From positions 107,648 to 171,647 of the forward strand of contig NZ_FNFM01000013.1 in NCBI RefSeq assembly GCF_900101095.1: 64,000 nt of DNA, read 5' to 3'. The number at the start of each line of letters is the position of its first letter. The first letter of the stretch is position 1. The DNA is from Actinopolyspora mzabensis (GTDB lineage: Bacteria; Actinomycetota; Actinomycetes; Mycobacteriales; Pseudonocardiaceae). The notes beneath the pieces are model-generated. The model did not search any database, was not told the DNA's origin, and saw nothing but the letters and a program-made list of their open reading frames with translations. Made by a program: the position numbers and the translations under genes. This document shows positions 36,702 through 45,117 of this stretch, piece after piece.

Positions 36702-37988
36702 CTATCGGTCGTCGAATGCGCTGTTCATGCGCTGGGCCGCCCGCTGGGTGGCAGGACGGACCTTCTCGCCGGTGGCGATCCGCTGTGCCATCGTCGGCAG
36801 GATCTCCTGCGCGTCGATCTCGGACCACGCCGGCGTGCTCGGAACGAAACGGGTACCGGCCTGCAGCGTCTCGATGAACGGTTCGATGGCCGGGTCGTCG
36901 GCTGCCACCCTGTCCTGAACATCCTCGAAGGTGGGCAGGTAACTCATCGCTTCGTACATCCGGCGCTGGTACTTCTTGCCCGCGAGTACCTTGATGAACT
37001 CCTGGGCGAGAGTGGAGTGATCCGAGGATCGCAGCACCCCGAGCAGGTTGCCACCGGCGAACGCGGGCGCGATCGAACCGGTCTTTCGTCCCGGAAGTGG
37101 CACCACGTCGTAGTTGTCCCCAGCGGCACCCTCGTCGACGGCGGTCCGGTTGAAGTCCCCGCCGATGGCCATGGCCGCTTTGCCGCCAGCGAACGCCTGG
37201 ATGCTTTCGGTCCCGGTCAGTTGTGCACACTGGTCGGGTGGGCAGATCGCCGGATCGAGCAGGCCGGTGTAGGTGCGTATTCCGCGGCGGGAGGCCTCGC
37301 TGTCGACGGCGGACCGCCACGAGCCGTTTCTGCGCTCGGCGAGCTCCCCGCCGGAGGCCCAGATGAACGGCATCATCGCGTAGGTGTACTTGCCACCCGC
37401 GGCGATACCGTACATGTCCGGTCGCTCCGAACGGATCCTTCGAGCGGTCTCGACGAGTTCACCGAGACTGCGCGGTGGCTCGAGCCCCAGCTCGTCGAAC
37501 ACGTCGGTGCGGTAGTACAGCGCTCGCACGCCGGTGAACCAGGGGACGCCGTAGGTCTTGCCGTCGACTTCGGCCGTGTCCAGCACCGAGTCGGAAAGGT
37601 CGGTTGCCGCGGGCCAGTCCTCGATCACGCCGGTGAGGTCCGACATCCCACCTGCCGCGACGTAGCTGGCGAGGTCGGTATTGCCGAACTCCGCCACATC
37701 CGGGGCGCTGGAGGGGTCATTGAAGGCGCCGGTGAAGCGTTCCGAGCGCGTGTCCACCGCGATGTAGCGGACTTCGACTGTGACGTCCCGGTGGTTTCCC
37801 TCGAACTCTTCCACCGCGGCATTGACCACTTTTTCCTTCGGATCGCGGTTGGCCTCGTCGAACAGCCACACCCGAAGAGTTCCGGTGCGGCTGTCCGCAC
37901 CGGAGTCCGATTGGTCCACCTGGGGTGGTCCGCATCCCACCAGCAACGTCGCCGCGATCGCGGCGGTGGTTAATTTCCAGAACCGCAT
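36702..37988 (-). CDS. ABC sugar-binding lipoprotein
   Basis: 428 residues of extracellular solute-binding family 1. The signal peptide ends with lipobox LLVGC (Cys 19), so the mature protein is lipid-anchored. The ligand-binding fold is recognisable from TLRVWLFDEANRD through the YGVPWFTGVRALYYRTDVFDELG region. First gene of the importer/hexosaminidase operon, probably binding chitobiose or another GlcNAc oligosaccharide. GGAGG precedes ATG 37988, and two palindromic sites (37997-38015 and 38071-38082) lie upstream. Confidence 0.88.
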   Translation of the reverse strand: MRFWKLTTAAIAATLLVGCGPPQVDQSDSGADSRTGTLRVWLFDEANRDPKEKVVNAAVEEFEGNHRDVTVEVRYIAVDTRSERFTGAFNDPSSAPDVAEFGNTDLASYVAAGGMSDLTGVIEDWPAATDLSDSVLDTAEVDGKTYGVPWFTGVRALYYRTDVFDELGLEPPRSLGELVETARRIRSERPDMYGIAAGGKYTYAMMPFIWASGGELAERRNGSWRSAVDSEASRRGIRTYTGLLDPAICPPDQCAQLTGTESIQAFAGGKAAMAIGGDFNRTAVDEGAAGDNYDVVPLPGRKTGSIAPAFAGGNLLGVLRSSDHSTLAQEFIKVLAGKKYQRRMYEAMSYLPTFEDVQDRVAADDPAIEPFIETLQAGTRFVPSTPAWSEIDAQEILPTMAQRIATGEKVRPATQRAAQRMNSAFDDR

Positions 37989-37996
37989 GACACCTC

Positions 37997-38015
37997 CGTT
38001 GCGTTGAATGCAACG
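37997..38015. promoter_or_regulatory. Palindrome overlapping the binding-protein ribosome binding site
   Basis: CGTTGC and GCAACG pair around a 7-base centre. The core TTGCGTTGAATGCAA (37999-38013) matches TTGCGCCTAATGCAA at 42627-42641, upstream of the D-amino-acid genes, at 12 of 15 positions. It lies just before the GGAGG of the importer operon, where a bound repressor would block expression. Assigned as an operator by pattern only. Confidence 0.45.
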
Positions 38016-38070
38016 TCTGTTCTGTTCTGTGCAATGTGCTCGATGCTAAGTGGGCCGATGAGTGGACACA

Positions 38071-38082
38071 AGGTTTAGACCT
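38071..38082. promoter_or_regulatory. DasR-type operator (dre-like)
   Basis: AGGTTTAGACCT matches the DasR-responsive element core WGGTCTAGACCW with one change (C to T at position 5). It lies about 83 bases upstream of the sugar-binding-protein start. DasR is the GntR-family GlcNAc regulator of streptomycetes; no dasR gene is in this window. Confidence 0.55.
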
Positions 38083-38169
38083 GTAAAAGAAGACAACTTC
38101 TGCTGCGAGCGTGGCGGGCTCCACGACGGGGCGGTCGCTGTTTCCCGCGTTTCGCCCGCCACCGGTGCA

Positions 38170-39294
38170 CTACAGCGCCACCACGACGACACCGGGAACC
38201 TCGACGGTGTCGACCACCGGACTCAACGAGCCCGTCACACTGTCACGCGACATCCTGGTGACCGTTCCCGAATTCTGGTTGGCCACGTAAAGCCAACGTC
38301 GACTCAGGTCCAACGTGCAGTGCCGAGGCCAGTCCCCACCGGTGTCGCTCGTGCCTGTCAGGTGCAACCGCCTTCCCCGGCCGCTCACCTTGAAGTGAGC
38401 GATGGTGTTATCGCCCCGATTGGTGACGTAGCAGTCGTCGCGAGTGACCACGATCTCCGCCGGATAGTTCTCTCCCACGGCACCCGGTGGGCGGGTGCTG
38501 ACGCTGTCGCCCAGTTCGAAAGTTCCCGACGCGGCATCCCAACGCAGCACCGTCACCGTGCTGGCCAACTCGTTGAGCAGGTAGGCGTGTCTGCCGTCCG
38601 GATGAAAGGCCAAATGGCGAGGTCCGCTGCCCGCCGGAGTGGACAGCCGCTGGTTTCGGCGTAATTCGCCGGACTCGGTGTCCAGCCGGTAGGTGAAGAC
38701 AGCGTCCGCTCCCAGATCGACCGCCACCACCCACCGTCCGCTCGGATCGGTGCCGACCTGATGTGCGTGGGGCGCACGTAGTTCGGAGGTGTGCCGAACC
38801 AGATCCGTCGACTCCCCGATGCTGCCGTCCACCTCCAGCCGGTGCACCGCGACTGTGCCATCGGTGTAGTTGGCCGTCAGCAGAAACCGGCCGCTGGGAT
38901 GCACGCTGAGATGCGTAGGCCCGGCGCCTCGGCTGGAGCGCGTGTTGATGATCCGTGGGTTCCGCGGATCCCGCAGGCTCAGTGCCGTCACGGAACCGTT
39001 CGGGACCAGTTCGTTGGTCGTGTAGAGCACGTGGCGGTCGGGTGAGAACGCCAACCAGGAGGCGTCGGGGACCCCTTCGACCGAGCGAATCGGGTGCAGC
39101 TGTCCCGAACTCAGGTCGTGGGAAGCGACGTCGAAGCCCCTGCCCGGCGGATCGGTCCAGCTGAAGCTGCCCAGATAGGCGGGCCTGTGCTCACCTCCGG
39201 CGCGTGCCGCGGCCGCGGTGGGCAGGGCCGCGGCGGCTCCCGCCGCGCCCAACGAAGCCAGCAACGTGCGTCGATTCAGTGTGTTCGTCCACAT
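38170..39294 (-). CDS. Exported beta-propeller protein, lactonase (Pgl/YbhE) family
   Basis: 374 residues. The N-terminus RRTLLASLGAAGAAAALPTAAAA is a twin-arginine-type export signal. The rest is a seven-bladed propeller with repeated units (LSVHPSGRFLLTANYTDGT, LAFHPDGRHAYLLNELAST) as in cytoplasmic 6-phosphogluconolactonases, but an exported member may act on another lactone or only bind sugar. AGGAG precedes ATG 39294. Dre-like sites lie on both sides of the gene, which places it with the GlcNAc-type importer operon downstream. Confidence 0.78.
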   Translation of the reverse strand: MWTNTLNRRTLLASLGAAGAAAALPTAAAARAGGEHRPAYLGSFSWTDPPGRGFDVASHDLSSGQLHPIRSVEGVPDASWLAFSPDRHVLYTTNELVPNGSVTALSLRDPRNPRIINTRSSRGAGPTHLSVHPSGRFLLTANYTDGTVAVHRLEVDGSIGESTDLVRHTSELRAPHAHQVGTDPSGRWVVAVDLGADAVFTYRLDTESGELRRNQRLSTPAGSGPRHLAFHPDGRHAYLLNELASTVTVLRWDAASGTFELGDSVSTRPPGAVGENYPAEIVVTRDDCYVTNRGDNTIAHFKVSGRGRRLHLTGTSDTGGDWPRHCTLDLSRRWLYVANQNSGTVTRMSRDSVTGSLSPVVDTVEVPGVVVVAL

Positions 39295-39620
39295 GACTCT
39301 CCTGTTCCCTGCGGTGCCCGGAGCCCGCTCGCCCCGCCCCGCTCGCTTCGTCCTCTCGCGGGGTGCTCCGCCGAGCACCGGCGGACCGGAGCGGAGCCCC
39401 CCACCTCGGGCCGAACACCGGCGTCCGCCCTTCGGTGCGGACCTGACGCCGATCTTCTTCGACTCAGTGTGCCCCAGCTCTCACAGGTGGACTAGACCAA
39501 AATTCACGGTGGCGGTTTCCGGACAACTTCTTGACCGGGCCCGGACGCACAGCTCGGGGTGCTCGGCGGGACGTCCGCTTCGAACCGGGCCTGCCGGGCA
39601 CGGAGCGGAGACGAGCTTTT
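39295..39620. other. Intergenic region upstream of the lactonase-like gene
   Basis: 326 bases. It holds the dre-like site at 39488-39499 and a 7-base-pair hairpin GGTGCTC-CGCC-GAGCACC at 39362-39379. No coding frame with start signals is visible. Confidence 0.45.
39488..39499. promoter_or_regulatory. DasR-type operator (dre-like)
   Basis: TGGACTAGACCA matches the dre core TGGTCTAGACCA at 11 of 12 positions and is nearly palindromic. It lies 194 bases upstream of the lactonase-like gene and 122 bases beyond the end of the deacylase gene. Confidence 0.6.
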
Positions 39621-41225
39621 TCAGGCGATCGCCCCGACACCACGACGCAGCGCTCGTCCCGGTGTGGCGTCGTTACGCTTCCCGTTCACGAGCACGGGGA
39701 CCCCGTTGACCATTACATGACTGATTCCGCTGGGTTGCGCACGGGGGCGTTCGAACGTCGCGTTGTCGCGAATCTCCTCCGGATCGAACAACACGAGGTC
39801 CGCGACCATGCCTCGCCGCACGAGTCCTCTGTCGGACAGGCCGAGTCGGAGCGCCGGCGTCGATGTCATGTGGCGGATGCACTCCGGTAGATCGAGCAGC
39901 CCGAGCTCCCGCACGTATCGTGCCAGGTAACGCGGGAACGTCCCCCATCCGCGGGGATGGGGCCGCTCACCGAGGAGTAGGCCGTCACTGCCGACGGTGT
40001 GCATCCGGTGCCGCATGACGGCACGCACGTTCTCCTCGTGGCCGACGTGCATCAGACAGGAACTGCCCAGTTCGTCCGCCAACAGGGTGTCCAGGTAGAG
40101 CTTCCCGGGAGGTACCCCTTCGGCCTCGGCCGCCGTCGCTATGTCGCGGCCGACCAGATGGCCGGTTCTGTCGGGGTGCCGCACCCCGTTGATCTCGATG
40201 GCACTCCAGTCGATCGGTACACCGTGCGCACCGTCGGAGCCTTCGAACTCCATCTCACGCAGCACACGTCTCCTGCTGTCCGGATCGGACAACCTTCGTA
40301 ACGTCGCCTCGACACCACCGCCGAACATCCAGCTGGGAAGCAGTGCGTGCAGCGAGGTGCATCCCGCCAGGTAAGGGTAGGAATCCATCGTGATCCCGAC
40401 CCCCGAGTCCAACCCCTCGTCCAGCATCGCCAGCAGTTCGGGAGCGCGTCCCCGGTTCACCTCGAAATTCACGGTCGCGTGTGCGAGGTGCAACGCGCAG
40501 CCGGACTGCCTGCTGATCCGGATCATCTCCTCGTAACCGGCGAGGGCGCCGGCACCATAGCTGCGATGGTGGGGACAGTGGTAGCCGCCGTACTCGGCGA
40601 CCACCTCGCACAGCGTGACGAGTTCGGATGTCGTGGCGTACATGCCGGGGGCGTAGGTCAATCCCGAGGACATGCCGAACGCCCCCTCGGACATTCCCCG
40701 CGCCAGTTCGTGGCGCATCCGTGCCAGTTCGGTTCTCGAAGCGGGACGGTTTTCCGAACCCACACACAGCATCCGCAGTGCGCCGTGCGGAACCAGGTAG
40801 GCAGCGTTGACGGCGATCCCTCGGTCGAGGCGAGCCAGGTACTCGCCCACGCCACGCCAGTTCCAGTCGAAACCGGGGGGATCGCCGTTCCAACCTGCCA
40901 GCTGAGTACGCAGGCTCCGCAGCGTTCGGTCGTCGACGGGAGCGTAGGACAGCCCGTCCTGGCCGATGACCTCGGTGGTCACCCCCTGCGCCACCTTGGC
41001 GGTGTGCCGGTGGTCGGTGAGCAGCAGCAGGTCCGAGTGCGCGTGCATGTCGACGAATCCGGGGGAAAGCACCAAGCCGTCGGCGGCTATGGTGCGTCTG
41101 CCGCACAGGGTTCCCGGCCTGTCGACAGCCGAGATGTGTCCCGCTCCGATCGTCACGTCGGCTTCGAAAGGCGGTGCTCCGCTGCCGTCCACCACCAGGG
41201 CGCCCCGAATCAGGAGCTCGTCCAT
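39621..41225 (-). CDS. N-acyl-D-amino-acid deacylase family amidohydrolase
   Basis: 534 residues. The amidohydrolase metal motif H61-A-H63 (FVDMHAHSD) opens the barrel, and D-aminoacylase-type elements follow (GMSSGLTYAPG, VGSDGLL, HPRGWGTFPRYL). Where most D-aminoacylases carry a metal-bridging Cys (N-C-G), this protein has Q89-D90-G91, so its metal site or substrate may differ. It would release D-amino acids from N-acyl forms. GGAGGCGAGG precedes ATG 41225. The gene follows the PLP enzyme gene after 82 bases in the same direction. Confidence 0.85.
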   Translation of the reverse strand: MDELLIRGALVVDGSGAPPFEADVTIGAGHISAVDRPGTLCGRRTIAADGLVLSPGFVDMHAHSDLLLLTDHRHTAKVAQGVTTEVIGQDGLSYAPVDDRTLRSLRTQLAGWNGDPPGFDWNWRGVGEYLARLDRGIAVNAAYLVPHGALRMLCVGSENRPASRTELARMRHELARGMSEGAFGMSSGLTYAPGMYATTSELVTLCEVVAEYGGYHCPHHRSYGAGALAGYEEMIRISRQSGCALHLAHATVNFEVNRGRAPELLAMLDEGLDSGVGITMDSYPYLAGCTSLHALLPSWMFGGGVEATLRRLSDPDSRRRVLREMEFEGSDGAHGVPIDWSAIEINGVRHPDRTGHLVGRDIATAAEAEGVPPGKLYLDTLLADELGSSCLMHVGHEENVRAVMRHRMHTVGSDGLLLGERPHPRGWGTFPRYLARYVRELGLLDLPECIRHMTSTPALRLGLSDRGLVRRGMVADLVLFDPEEIRDNATFERPRAQPSGISHVMVNGVPVLVNGKRNDATPGRALRRGVGAIA

Positions 41226-41307
41226 CCTCGCCTCCGTTCCGGTGCTTTCGACACGTTCTCGGTTTCCGGCGAGCGAGCAACCCGACAACCCGACCGGAAA
41301 ACTTCGA

Positions 41308-42615
41308 TCAGAAGAAAGTACGCACCAAATCCACGACCTTCCCGTTGTCCACGAGCGGTATGAGCTGCCACTTGTCGAACGTCGTGCATGGGTGCGACAG
41401 CCCGCACTCGACCCAGTCGCCCACGGAGACCCCCGAGCTCGCCGGGACGGACAGGAAGGCGTGCTGATCGGCCAGTTCGGTGACTCGCGAATCGGTAAGG
41501 GGGCTCGCGGTGCCGTCCCGCGCCCACAGGGTCCGCGGTTGCGGCAGTGCCTGGTCGAACGAGGCGTCCCGCCTGCCCAGCATGAGCAACGCCAGTTCCG
41601 GTTCCGGACGTGAGGTCACCTGAGCGAGGATCCGCATGGCGGCGCGGAACGGCTGTTCCGGCCCGGCGAGCCGGTGTGCCCGGCCGAAGGGCGACATGGT
41701 GCGGTACAAGCCGTGATCGTGAGTGATGTACGAACCGCTCCGCAGCACGGGAAGTACCGGTGATGCCAACCCCCACGGCGCCGTGAGCGCCTCGGCGACC
41801 TGGTCGAAATAGGAACTCCCGCCCGCGGTGACGACGATTTCCTCCGTTCGGTCGAACATTCCCGCCTCGGCTATCCGCGTGACCGACTCCCGCAGTCGAG
41901 CCATGTAGGAGTCCACCGCGGTCAGATCCTCCTCGCTGAGATCGTGCGAGATCGCGCCCTCGTAGCCACTGACGCCGACGAGCCGCAGCGCCGGACTCTC
42001 CGACACCGCGCGCGCCACCTCCACCGTTTCCGCGACGGTTCTGGCGCCGGTGCGACCGTGCTCGCCGCCGAGTTCCACCAGTACGTCGACCCGCCGACGC
42101 GCGTGTTTCGCTGCCAGAACCTCGCTCATCAGTCGCACGCTCGCCACCGAATCCACCCAGCAGCCGAACGTGAAACCGGGGTCGTTGTCGAGCTCCTCCG
42201 ACAACCAGCGCAGTCCCGCCTCGTCGACCAACTGGTTGGCCAGCAGCACCCTACTGATGCCGAACGCGCGATAGACCCGGAGCTGGCTGACGGTGGCGGC
42301 AGTCATCGCCCATGCCCCGTGGTCGAGCTGTCGTTGGAACAGCTGTGGGGCCATGGTCGTTTTGCCGTGCGGTGCCAGCAGCACCCGTTGCTTGGCACAC
42401 CAGTCGGCCATCGTCGTCAGATTGTGCTCCAGCGCGGAGCGGTCCAACAGCAGCAGCGGACCCACGAATCCACTTCCGGTGATCTCGGGCTCCGTACGAA
42501 GGAATTCCGCGATCGTGCTCCCGAAGGCTTCGGACGGTACAGCCTTGAACCGCCAGTCGAGCCGCTCTTCCCGGAGGGCACGTACCGCGGTCCGATCCAT
42601 CGTCGCTGCTCGCAC
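41308..42615 (-). CDS. PLP-dependent D-amino-acid deaminase/dehydratase
   Basis: 435 residues, with the alanine-racemase-like PLP barrel and a C-terminal domain of the D-serine dehydratase type. The PLP-binding Lys is K85 in LLAPHGKTTMAP, and C-terminal HPCTTFDKW fits the metal-binding site of D-serine dehydratase-like enzymes. It removes ammonia from D-serine, D-threonine or a similar D-amino acid. GTG 42615 is preferred because GGAG lies five bases upstream; ATG 42600 is an alternative. Divergent from the IclR gene across an operator-rich gap. Confidence 0.85.
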   Translation of the reverse strand: MRAATMDRTAVRALREERLDWRFKAVPSEAFGSTIAEFLRTEPEITGSGFVGPLLLLDRSALEHNLTTMADWCAKQRVLLAPHGKTTMAPQLFQRQLDHGAWAMTAATVSQLRVYRAFGISRVLLANQLVDEAGLRWLSEELDNDPGFTFGCWVDSVASVRLMSEVLAAKHARRRVDVLVELGGEHGRTGARTVAETVEVARAVSESPALRLVGVSGYEGAISHDLSEEDLTAVDSYMARLRESVTRIAEAGMFDRTEEIVVTAGGSSYFDQVAEALTAPWGLASPVLPVLRSGSYITHDHGLYRTMSPFGRAHRLAGPEQPFRAAMRILAQVTSRPEPELALLMLGRRDASFDQALPQPRTLWARDGTASPLTDSRVTELADQHAFLSVPASSGVSVGDWVECGLSHPCTTFDKWQLIPLVDNGKVVDLVRTFF

Positions 42616-42801
42616 CGGATCTCCAATTGCGCCTAATGCAACAAATATTGCATATATTGATAGAATGCTGTTTAGCAGTTCGCAAGGTGTCCGTCAACGG
42701 AACCGCTGCCGCAGGGTCCTTTCGAATGCCCAGCGCAATCCGCACGGGGTTGGGCATCCATGCTTGGTGGAGCGGTCGACGAGAGCGAAAAGGACCACGG
42801 G
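42616..42801. promoter_or_regulatory. Divergent promoter region with overlapping palindromes
   Basis: This AT-rich gap holds TTGCGCCTAATGCAA at 42627-42641, overlapped by a second perfect palindrome ATGCAA-CAAATA-TTGCAT at 42636-42653. The sites lie between the PLP enzyme and the IclR regulator and are the obvious target for that regulator. The same motif occurs at the importer operon (37999-38013). Confidence 0.5.
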
Positions 42802-43554
42802 ATGAGCCAGAGCCTACGGCGTGGACTCGCGTTGCTGACCGAGTTGGCCGACGGGCCCCGCAACCTCGACCAGCTCGCGGAAGCGGTGGGAGTGCACAAA
42901 TCCACCGTCATGCGGTTGCTGCGTTCGTTGGAGGCCGACAGGTTCGTCAAACGCTCCGATATGTACCGCTATCGGCTCGGAAGCGCACTGTTCGAGCTGG
43001 CCAACCGCGCGTTGGACGGGATCGACGTTCGCGACACGGCTCGCTCCCATCTGCTCGAACTCGGGGAGAGCACGGGGCACACCGTGCATCTGGCCGTTCG
43101 CGAGGACGATGAGGTCGTCTACGTGGACAAGGTGGACAGCACCCACGCGGTGCGGATGTACTCACGCATCGGTGCTCGGGCGCCGCTGCACTGCACGGCG
43201 GTGGGAAAGATACTGCTTTCCGGGCTCGACGACTCCGTTCGCAGGGACGTCGCCGCCGCGCTGGACTATCCCGCGCTGACGGACAACACCATCACCGATC
43301 CCGAGCGGTTCCTGACCGAACTGGAGCGGGCCTCGCGAGCGGGCTACGCAGTCGACCGCGGTGAACACGAGGACTTCGTGCACTGTATAGCCGCCGGAGT
43401 GCGCGATTCCCGTGGCGAGATCGTCGCCGCGGTTTCGTTGTCGGCGCCGAAAGTGCTGTTCGACTTCGACGAACTGCTCGGCTCGAGCGGTGAGCTGTCC
43501 CGTGCCTGCGACCGCGTCTCGGTCGAACTCGGTTGGCAGCCACCGGACCACTGA
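42802..43554 (+). CDS. IclR-family transcriptional regulator
   Basis: 250 residues. The N-terminal winged helix (LDQLAEAVGVHKSTVMRLLRSLEADRFV) is followed by the IclR effector-binding domain from about residue 75 (HLLELGESTGHTVHLAVREDDEVVYVDKV, then APLHCTAVGKILLS). AAAAGGA lies seven bases before ATG 42802. It is divergent from the D-amino-acid deaminase gene and followed directly by ridA, so it most likely controls these genes. Confidence 0.9.
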   Translation: MSQSLRRGLALLTELADGPRNLDQLAEAVGVHKSTVMRLLRSLEADRFVKRSDMYRYRLGSALFELANRALDGIDVRDTARSHLLELGESTGHTVHLAVREDDEVVYVDKVDSTHAVRMYSRIGARAPLHCTAVGKILLSGLDDSVRRDVAAALDYPALTDNTITDPERFLTELERASRAGYAVDRGEHEDFVHCIAAGVRDSRGEIVAAVSLSAPKVLFDFDELLGSSGELSRACDRVSVELGWQPPDH

Positions 43555-43577
43555 TTTCTCCCGAAAGGTGAATACCA

Positions 43578-43967
43578 ATGTCCAGAACCGTCGTGACCAC
43601 TCCGAAGGCCCCCATCCCACCCGCGGGAGTGCCACTGTCGCAGGCCGTGTGCAAGGGCAACCTGGTGCAGGTCTCGGGGCAGACGGGTGTTGCTCCCGCC
43701 ACCGGGAAACCGGTGTCGAACTCCGTGGCCGAACAGACCGAGCAGGCGCTGCGCAACGTTTTCGCCATCCTGGCCGAGGCGGAAGCGGGAGTCGAGGACG
43801 TGCTCATGCTGCGGGTTTACCTCACCGACGTGGCTCATTTCACGGAGATGAACGAGACCTACTCTCGTGTGGTCGGGGAGCCCTATCCGGCACGAACCAC
43901 GGTCTATGTGGGGCTGCCCGCCAATCTGCTCGTCGAGATCGACGCGCTGGCTGTGCGCGGGGAGTGA
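43578..43967 (+). CDS. RidA-family enamine/imine deaminase
   Basis: 129 residues, the standard single-domain length. The conserved Arg of the active site is R106 in YPARTTVYVG and the acidic residue is E120 in LVEIDALAV. RidA enzymes hydrolyse reactive enamines such as 2-aminoacrylate, the by-product of PLP serine/threonine dehydratases. This fits the D-amino-acid deaminase encoded on the other side of the IclR gene. AAAGGTG precedes ATG 43578, 23 bases after the regulator. Confidence 0.9.
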   Translation: MSRTVVTTPKAPIPPAGVPLSQAVCKGNLVQVSGQTGVAPATGKPVSNSVAEQTEQALRNVFAILAEAEAGVEDVLMLRVYLTDVAHFTEMNETYSRVVGEPYPARTTVYVGLPANLLVEIDALAVRGE

Positions 43968-44048
43968 CCCGGAAGCGCCGTTCACCGGTACCGACGTTGT
44001 CCGGGATCTCTCATCTTTTTCACAGATCGGCACGTCAGACTGTCCGGG

Positions 44049-45053
44049 ATGGCACGGCGACCCACACGACACACCCCTGATACGGACCGCACCGCGCCGC
44101 CTCGCGGTGCGCGTCCGAGCAAGCTCGGACCGTTGAGCGCGTGGTTCCGGCCCTGGCGCACCCGCGACACCGTGGTCGCGGGCCTCGCCGCGGGAATCAG
44201 TGCACTGCTGCTCTGCCATCGTCTGTTGCCCAATCCCATGGGGATCGGAACCCTCGTCGACAGCTTCGCACCCTGGCTCGGAGTGGCCGTCCCACTGGTG
44301 GCGCTGCCCGCGTTGCTGGGGCGCTGCCGTGCCGCGGTGCTGCTGCTCGTGCCCGCACTGATATGGGCTCTCGTCTTCGGAACAGCCGTTCCGCCGAACG
44401 GCCGGAACGAGGCGGGGGGAGTGAAAGTCGTCACCCAGAACCTCTACGCGAGCAACAGCGAGCCGAAGGCCACGCTGGGCGACCTGTCCCGCACCGGGGC
44501 CGACCTGGTCGGACTGCAGGAGATCACGTCACGTACTCGCTCAGTGGCCACCGAGGCACTACGGGAAAGCCATCCGCACCACGTCGCGGTGGGGACCGTC
44601 GGTCTCTGGAGCCGTTACCGGCTTTCGGACGTACGCGCCGTGGACCTGGGCCTGGGCTGGACCCGGGCCGTTCGAGCCGTCGCACACGCTCCCCACGGGA
44701 AGATAGCGGTCTACGTCGCCCATCTGCCCTCGTTGCGTCCGGATCTGGTGGAGCAGCGCGACCGAGGACTGCGGAAACTCGCCACTGCGGTGGCGGGGGA
44801 AACCGTCGAGGACGTGGTCCTGCTCGGTGATCTCAACACCGCCACCACCGACCGAGCGCTGCGTTCGCTCACCCGACGGTTACCGAACGTCGCCGGTGAG
44901 GTTACGGCAGGTTTCGGCTTCACCTGGCCGGACACGTTTCCCGCAGTACGACTCGACCACGTGCTGTCCAGGGGGGTGCGCGTTGCCGACGCGGAGGTCG
45001 TCGACACGCGGGGAAGTGATCACCGCGCGGTGCGGGCCACGCTGAGCGGTTGA
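44049..45053 (+). CDS. Membrane-anchored endonuclease/exonuclease/phosphatase-family protein
   Basis: 334 residues. Three hydrophobic segments (about 41-60, 70-90, 94-113) precede an EEP domain from about residue 125: VVTQNLYASN, LVGLQEIT with the metal-binding Glu, YVAHLPS, LLGDLNTAT and the final GSDHRAVRATL. The catalytic part would face outside the membrane. The substrate is unknown; related proteins are often called endonucleases without proof. It is unlike the secreted homologue at 23907 outside the catalytic motifs. Confidence 0.8.
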   Translation: MARRPTRHTPDTDRTAPPRGARPSKLGPLSAWFRPWRTRDTVVAGLAAGISALLLCHRLLPNPMGIGTLVDSFAPWLGVAVPLVALPALLGRCRAAVLLLVPALIWALVFGTAVPPNGRNEAGGVKVVTQNLYASNSEPKATLGDLSRTGADLVGLQEITSRTRSVATEALRESHPHHVAVGTVGLWSRYRLSDVRAVDLGLGWTRAVRAVAHAPHGKIAVYVAHLPSLRPDLVEQRDRGLRKLATAVAGETVEDVVLLGDLNTATTDRALRSLTRRLPNVAGEVTAGFGFTWPDTFPAVRLDHVLSRGVRVADAEVVDTRGSDHRAVRATLSG

Positions 45054-45117
45054 GCGGTCCGCTCGTGGTCAAGGGGCCGCTCGCGGGCTGAAGGGGGTGC
45101 TTGGCCGGGGCAGCCGT

